NCBI GenBank assembly: GCA_002838815.1
Contig: LQGW01000050.1
Coordinates: 1-47,305, forward strand
DNA: 47,305 bases
Origin: Clostridiaceae bacterium JG1575
Lineage (GTDB): Bacteria > Bacillota > Clostridia > Clostridiales > Clostridiaceae
Direction of reading: 5' to 3'
Made by a program: the position numbers and the translations under genes. Below the pieces are notes generated by a model. It did not search any database. It saw nothing but the letters and a program-made list of their open reading frames with translations, and was not told the origin of the DNA. Positions 44,050 to 47,305 of this stretch are shown piece after piece (positions within the stretch are counted from its first letter, which is position 1; the number at the start of each line of letters is the position of its first letter).

Positions 44050-44963
44050 CCCAGTGGCGCATGCCAGAGTGCATGGAGAAGAAAATTGAGGAGGTTCACC
44101 AGCGGATGCTTCGTTGCATCCCCTCCGAGGGCCGCCTGGCCCAAATTGCCAAGGAAGTCACGGTGCGCCGGGGCAAGATGCTGCGTCCGGCACTTTTGTT
44201 GGCGGTGGCGGGGGCTGATGCCGAGGAAGAAGACACCTTGGCGGTGGGGGCGGCCATTGAATACCTGCATATGGCGAGTCTCATCCATGACGACATCATC
44301 GATGGGGCGACGCAACGACGATCGGCCCCCTCCGTCGTCGCACGCCACGGCTTGGCGATGGCCCTGTACTGCGGGGATTACCTCATCTGCCTTGCGCTGC
44401 GTTGCCTGAGCGAAGTGGACCGGAGCCTGGTGCCTGAGAAGCCCTGGGACTTTATGACCCCGCTTTTGGAAGCGGAGGCTGAGCAACTGTCCTCGCGTTT
44501 TTTTCAAAATATTACAAAAGAACACTACTTAGAGCGAATTGAAGCCAAAACAGGGGCGCTTTTTGCTTTGGCTTGCGCTGCGGGCGGGACCCTTCGTCGG
44601 GCAACCCCTAAGGTGTTAAGGGACCTTCGCAAAGGGGGGCTGGCCTTTGGCATCGCTTTTCAGCTGCGCGATGACGTCTTGGACTTATTGCAAAATCCCG
44701 GGGAAGACCTTCAAAGCGGCACCTATACGCTGCCCGTTTTTTTGGCCTTGGAGGAAGACCCTCGATTGAAGGATCGGCTGTCGAGCGCCTCCCCTGAGGA
44801 GGTTTCATCGGCGATCCAAAAGACCCGGGCCATTGAACGGACGAAAGGCATCATGCAGGAGCAGTGGGCGCTGGCTCTTAAGTATTTGAGGCCTCACCTG
44901 GCCCCAGAGAATGCTGTTTTTTTGGCGGACTTAATCGCCTTTTTGGAGGACACATGCACGTAA
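44046..44963 (+). CDS. dmkB: Polyprenyl diphosphate synthase, DmkB-like
   Basis: A 305-residue long-chain prenyl synthase that builds the side chain of a (demethyl)menaquinone. Both aspartate-rich motifs are present: HDDIIDGATQRR near residue 81 and QLRDDVLDL near residue 207; RGKMLRPALLL near residue 40 binds the allylic substrate. I place the start at ATG 44046, overlapping eetB as ATGA; an open frame reaching back to 43929 lies inside eetB. Its position next to Ndh2, EetA and EetB matches DmkB. The MenA-type partner DmkA is not in the window. Confidence 0.88.
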   Translation: MTQWRMPECMEKKIEEVHQRMLRCIPSEGRLAQIAKEVTVRRGKMLRPALLLAVAGADAEEEDTLAVGAAIEYLHMASLIHDDIIDGATQRRSAPSVVARHGLAMALYCGDYLICLALRCLSEVDRSLVPEKPWDFMTPLLEAEAEQLSSRFFQNITKEHYLERIEAKTGALFALACAAGGTLRRATPKVLRDLRKGGLAFGIAFQLRDDVLDLLQNPGEDLQSGTYTLPVFLALEEDPRLKDRLSSASPEEVSSAIQKTRAIERTKGIMQEQWALALKYLRPHLAPENAVFLADLIAFLEDTCT

Positions 44964-45826
44964 AAGCCTTCGCTAAAATTAATTTGTTTCTCCACGTAGT
45001 GGGCCGTCGCCCCGACGGCTATCATCTGTTGGATATGGTGATGCAGGAGGTGGATTTATGCGATGAACTGACGCTGAACTTGCAACCACCTAAAAAACGC
45101 CGAAAGGACCAAGAAGCGTCTCGCATAACGGTGTATTCTTCCGAGAAATTTCTGAAAAAGGGAGAGGAAAATTTGGTGCTGCGAGCCGCCCAGGCTTATT
45201 ACAGCGTGCAGGAAGAGACGGGGGAAGGGCGCATCGATCTTTATAAGGCGATTCCCGTGGCGGCGGGCTTGGGCGGCGGATCCGCAGATGCTGCGGCAGT
45301 CCTTCGGGCGTTGAATGAACAATCAGAGCATCCCTTATCGGACGAGGATCTTTCGAACCTTGCCTGTCATTTGGGCGCAGATGTCCCATTTTTTTTGCAA
45401 GGGGGAACGGTTCGCTGTCAGGGCATCGGGGAAATCCTAACGCCCCTTACGCCGTTTTCCGGCCATCGCTGCCTTTTGGTAAACCCCGGCTTTGCCGTGG
45501 AGACCCCCAAGGTCTTTGGTCGGCTCCAACGAAGCGATTGGCAGAAAAAGGGGTGCATTGAGCCTCTTTTGGCGGCGTTGGCGCGTCAATCTTTGGAGGA
45601 AGTTTCGGCCCTAATGGCCAACGATTTAGCGCGCCCCACCTTCGAAGAGCATCCGGAGCTTCAAAAAATCGAAGAAGCCTTGTTGCGCGAAGGCGCACTT
45701 GGCGCTGCCATGAGCGGCTCAGGTCCGACGATGTTCGGGTTTTTTGACAAAGAAGAGCCTTTTCAGGCCGCATACGAAGCCTTGAAAAAAGACTATCCCT
45801 TGACTTTTCGTACGAGGACCCGCTAA
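44954..45826 (+). CDS. ispE: 4-diphosphocytidyl-2-C-methylerythritol kinase IspE
   Basis: A 290-residue GHMP kinase of the MEP isoprenoid pathway. It phosphorylates CDP-methylerythritol. Motifs include AKINLFLHVVGRRPDGYHLL at the N-terminus, the ATP-binding PVAAGLGGGSADAAA (about residues 98-112) and MSGSGPTMFGFF near the C-terminus. It overlaps the polyprenyl synthase gene by 10 bases and is the last gene of the operon. Its presence ties isoprenoid precursor supply to polyprenyl and quinone synthesis, and also to the lipid carrier needed by the PBP at the start of the operon. Confidence 0.95.
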   Translation: MHVKAFAKINLFLHVVGRRPDGYHLLDMVMQEVDLCDELTLNLQPPKKRRKDQEASRITVYSSEKFLKKGEENLVLRAAQAYYSVQEETGEGRIDLYKAIPVAAGLGGGSADAAAVLRALNEQSEHPLSDEDLSNLACHLGADVPFFLQGGTVRCQGIGEILTPLTPFSGHRCLLVNPGFAVETPKVFGRLQRSDWQKKGCIEPLLAALARQSLEEVSALMANDLARPTFEEHPELQKIEEALLREGALGAAMSGSGPTMFGFFDKEEPFQAAYEALKKDYPLTFRTRTR

Positions 45827-45877
45827 GGGGTGGATGGCTCAGGAGTCTTCTTGAAAGACACCTCGATGTTACGAACG

Positions 45878-45926
45878 AAAGACCGCTGCAGCTTTGCCCA
45901 TAAAGGGCTAGTGCAGCGGTCTTTTT
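45878..45926 (+). terminator. Terminator of the pbp-ndh2-eet-ispE operon
   Basis: A perfect 13-bp stem (45878-45890 with 45912-45924), preceded and followed by A and T runs (CTTTTTGG). It is the only terminator seen between 38.2 and 45.9 kb. Confidence 0.88.
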
Positions 45927-45999
45927 GGAGATGTGATGGGGAATTTGTAAGCGATAAATGGAAGGACATACCAATGCCTTAAAGACCGTGAGACAATTG

Positions 46000-46165
46000 C
46001 GGCATTAAGACTTGGAGGTGCTGCCTTATCAGTAATTATCACGGATATAAACCAGAGTCCCCCATATTTCTGATTTGTGCCCCGGTAGATTTCAGAAAAT
46101 CCATCGACGGACTTACTGCATTGATTCAAGAAGAATTCAATCATAGTCCCATGGAGAATGGATAG
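46000..46165 (+). pseudogene. IS66-family TnpB fragment
   Basis: From about 46025 the sequence reads PIFLICAPVDFRKSIDGLTA and then LIQEEFNHSP before TAG 46163-46165. This is the conserved N-terminal motif of the IS66 Orf2/TnpB protein (D-x-RKSIDGL). GGAGGTG upstream resembles its ribosome site, but no start codon remains, and the C-terminal NRxRD part is lost where the next IS begins. Confidence 0.75.
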
Positions 46166-46255
46166 AGTCCATATAATGGTGTAAATTGAATAAGCCAAAA
46201 AACAAGCCCCTGGTATAATTAAGTTGTACACATAACTACCTGGAGGATTTGTTTG

Positions 46256-47269
46256 ATGGCTCAACTTAATATTACACTGGACACCAATCTTTTGAAAGCC
46301 CTTTTCTCTCTTGAGGGCAGGGATCAAGCCTACGCAAAGCTTATGGAATCCATCTTGAACCAGGTCCTGGAACATCAAGCCATGGAGCAAACCGGTGCCA
46401 GCCTCTACGAGCGCAGCGAAAAGCGGCAGGCCTACCGCAACGGCTACCGAGGTCGCACCTTAAAAACACGGGTCGGCACCCTGACTTTGACTGTCCCGCG
46501 CCTGCGGGACGGACACTTCAGCACCGAGCTCTTCTCGCGCTATCAGCGCAATGAGCAGGCTCTGGTGCTCGCCGTGATGGAGATGGTGGTCAACGGCGTA
46601 TCCACCCGCAAGGTCTCGGCCATCACTGAAGAATTGTGTGGCACCGCCTTCTCCAAGTCCACTGTATCCTCGCTCTGCGAGCAGCTCGATCCCGTGGTCA
46701 CGGCGTTCCGTGAGCGTCCGCTGGAGAAAATCTACCCCTACTTGATCGTCGATGCCATCTACACTATAGTACGGCAGGCAGGCGCCGTGCGCTCCAAAGG
46801 GCTGCTTGTGGCCCTCGGGGTGAACGGGGACGGCTATCGCGAGATTCTTGGCTTCATGGCGGCGGACACGGAGTCCGAAGGATCCTGGGGCGATTTCTTC
46901 TCGTCCCTCAAAGACCGGGGGCTTATGGGCGTGGACCTGGTCGTGTCCGACGCCCATAAGGGCCTCGTTCGCGCCATCGGGAAACACTTCCAGGGAGCAG
47001 CCTGGCAAAGGTGCCAGACCCACTTCTCCCGCAACCTGCTCGATGTGTGCCCGAAAAAGCATCAGCCCACGGTCAAGGCGCACTTGAAGTCCCTGTATGA
47101 GTCCGTAGACCACGAGGCGGCCCGCGCTGTTAAGGAACGCATCCTCACTGAATACGGTCAGAACGCCCCAAAAGTCTGCGCTCTGCTAGAGGAGGCTTTT
47201 GACGATGTGACACAGGTTCTGCGCCTGCCCATGGCCATCCGTAGGAGGCCTACACAAATAGGGAATTGA
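46256..47269 (+). pseudogene. IS256-family transposase, 3' end lost
   Basis: A mutator-type transposase reading of 337 residues. It has the family pattern: YRNGYRGRTLKTRVGTLTL, then LIVDAIY (first Asp) and VVSDAHKG (second Asp), then RCQTHFSRNLL. It stops six residues after LRLPMAIRRR, where intact relatives continue for about 60 residues containing the catalytic Glu (ERLNREIRRR). The foreign tail PTQIGN begins at the AT-rich sequence near 47250, so the gene is cut by another insertion or a deletion. CTGGAGG precedes ATG 46256, and an extended -10 (TGGTATAAT) lies at 46211. It is distinct from the IS256 remnant at 24.7 kb. Confidence 0.85.
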
Positions 47270-47305
47270 CTCTTGGAAGTCAATCTACTAATAAATATTA
47301 TATTA
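47246..47305. mobile_element. AT-rich sequence truncating the transposase
   Basis: Composition changes abruptly after AGGAGG at about 47245. A TTGACT/AGTCAA inverted repeat with a six-base loop lies at about 47258-47276, which could be an element end (for example a subterminal hairpin). Too little is visible to classify. Confidence 0.35.

Noticed and set aside
43761-44525. 254-codon minus-strand open frame across eetB and the polyprenyl synthase
   Set aside because: Both plus-strand genes show full family motifs, so the antisense frame is a shadow.
1-47305. CRISPR arrays, tRNA or rRNA genes
   Set aside because: I saw no regularly spaced repeats, no tRNA cloverleaf with a GTTCGAATC-type loop and no rRNA sequence by reading; short tRNAs could still be missed without a covariance search.

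Overview
The window looks like chromosome from an anaerobic member of the Bacillota, probably a clostridial lineage of medium G+C. The signs are strong AGGAGG-type ribosome sites, frequent GTG/TTG starts, a DUF3867-type protein otherwise known from clostridia, a CsbB/YfhO pair, and a gene set resembling the flavin-based extracellular electron transfer locus of Gram-positives. The species assignment is inference only. Base composition is mosaic: AT-rich at 1-6.4 kb and in the last 60 bases, intermediate in the restriction genes (6.4-15.9 kb), and GC-richer in the core chromosome (about 17-46 kb).

Region 1 (1 to about 6440) is one end of an integrative element. It carries a sigma-like regulator, a small TnpW-like protein, and three overlapping large serine recombinase genes that end in a terminator. 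The element stops inside hsdM, so the methyltransferase has lost its N-terminal part and the start of its SAM-binding motif. Region 2 (6.4-15.9 kb) is a defence island: truncated hsdM, hsdS and hsdR of a type I restriction-modification system, then mcrB and mcrC of a modification-dependent system, then a tiny membrane protein. All start codons overlap or closely follow the previous stop.

Region 3 (16.5-26.5 kb) holds a lipoprotein and an unusual 3-hydroxyacyl-CoA dehydrogenase-family protein. Next comes a LysR regulator divergent from a five-gene nickel/peptide-type ABC importer, whose promoter carries an AGGTTAG/CTAACCT inverted repeat resembling a DtxR-family metal-regulator site. A decayed IS256-family transposase and a small conserved hypothetical gene follow. 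Region 4 (26.7-38 kb) has envelope glycosylation genes: a GT39-like membrane protein, and a csbB-yfhO pair preceded by a ten-G tract just downstream of its promoter. It also holds a coiled-coil membrane protein, a frameshifted Nudix hydrolase, a poly-gamma-glutamate hydrolase homologue, smpB, two small conserved genes, acylphosphatase, a membrane-anchored exonuclease-like protein without catalytic residues, and an IS3 remnant.

Region 5 (38.2-45.8 kb) is one tightly overlapping operon: a class B penicillin-binding protein, an NDH-2/DoxX-like fusion, a NusG-II-domain protein (EetA-like), a Gx-family membrane protein (EetB-like), a polyprenyl synthase (DmkB-like) and ispE. The middle four match the membrane and quinone-side part of the Listeria extracellular electron transfer locus. 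ApbE/FmnB, PplA and DmkA are not in this window. Region 6 (45.9-47.3 kb) is layered mobile DNA: an IS66 tnpB fragment, an IS256-family transposase truncated before its catalytic Glu, and an abrupt AT-rich sequence at the window edge. No tRNA, rRNA, tmRNA or CRISPR array was seen.
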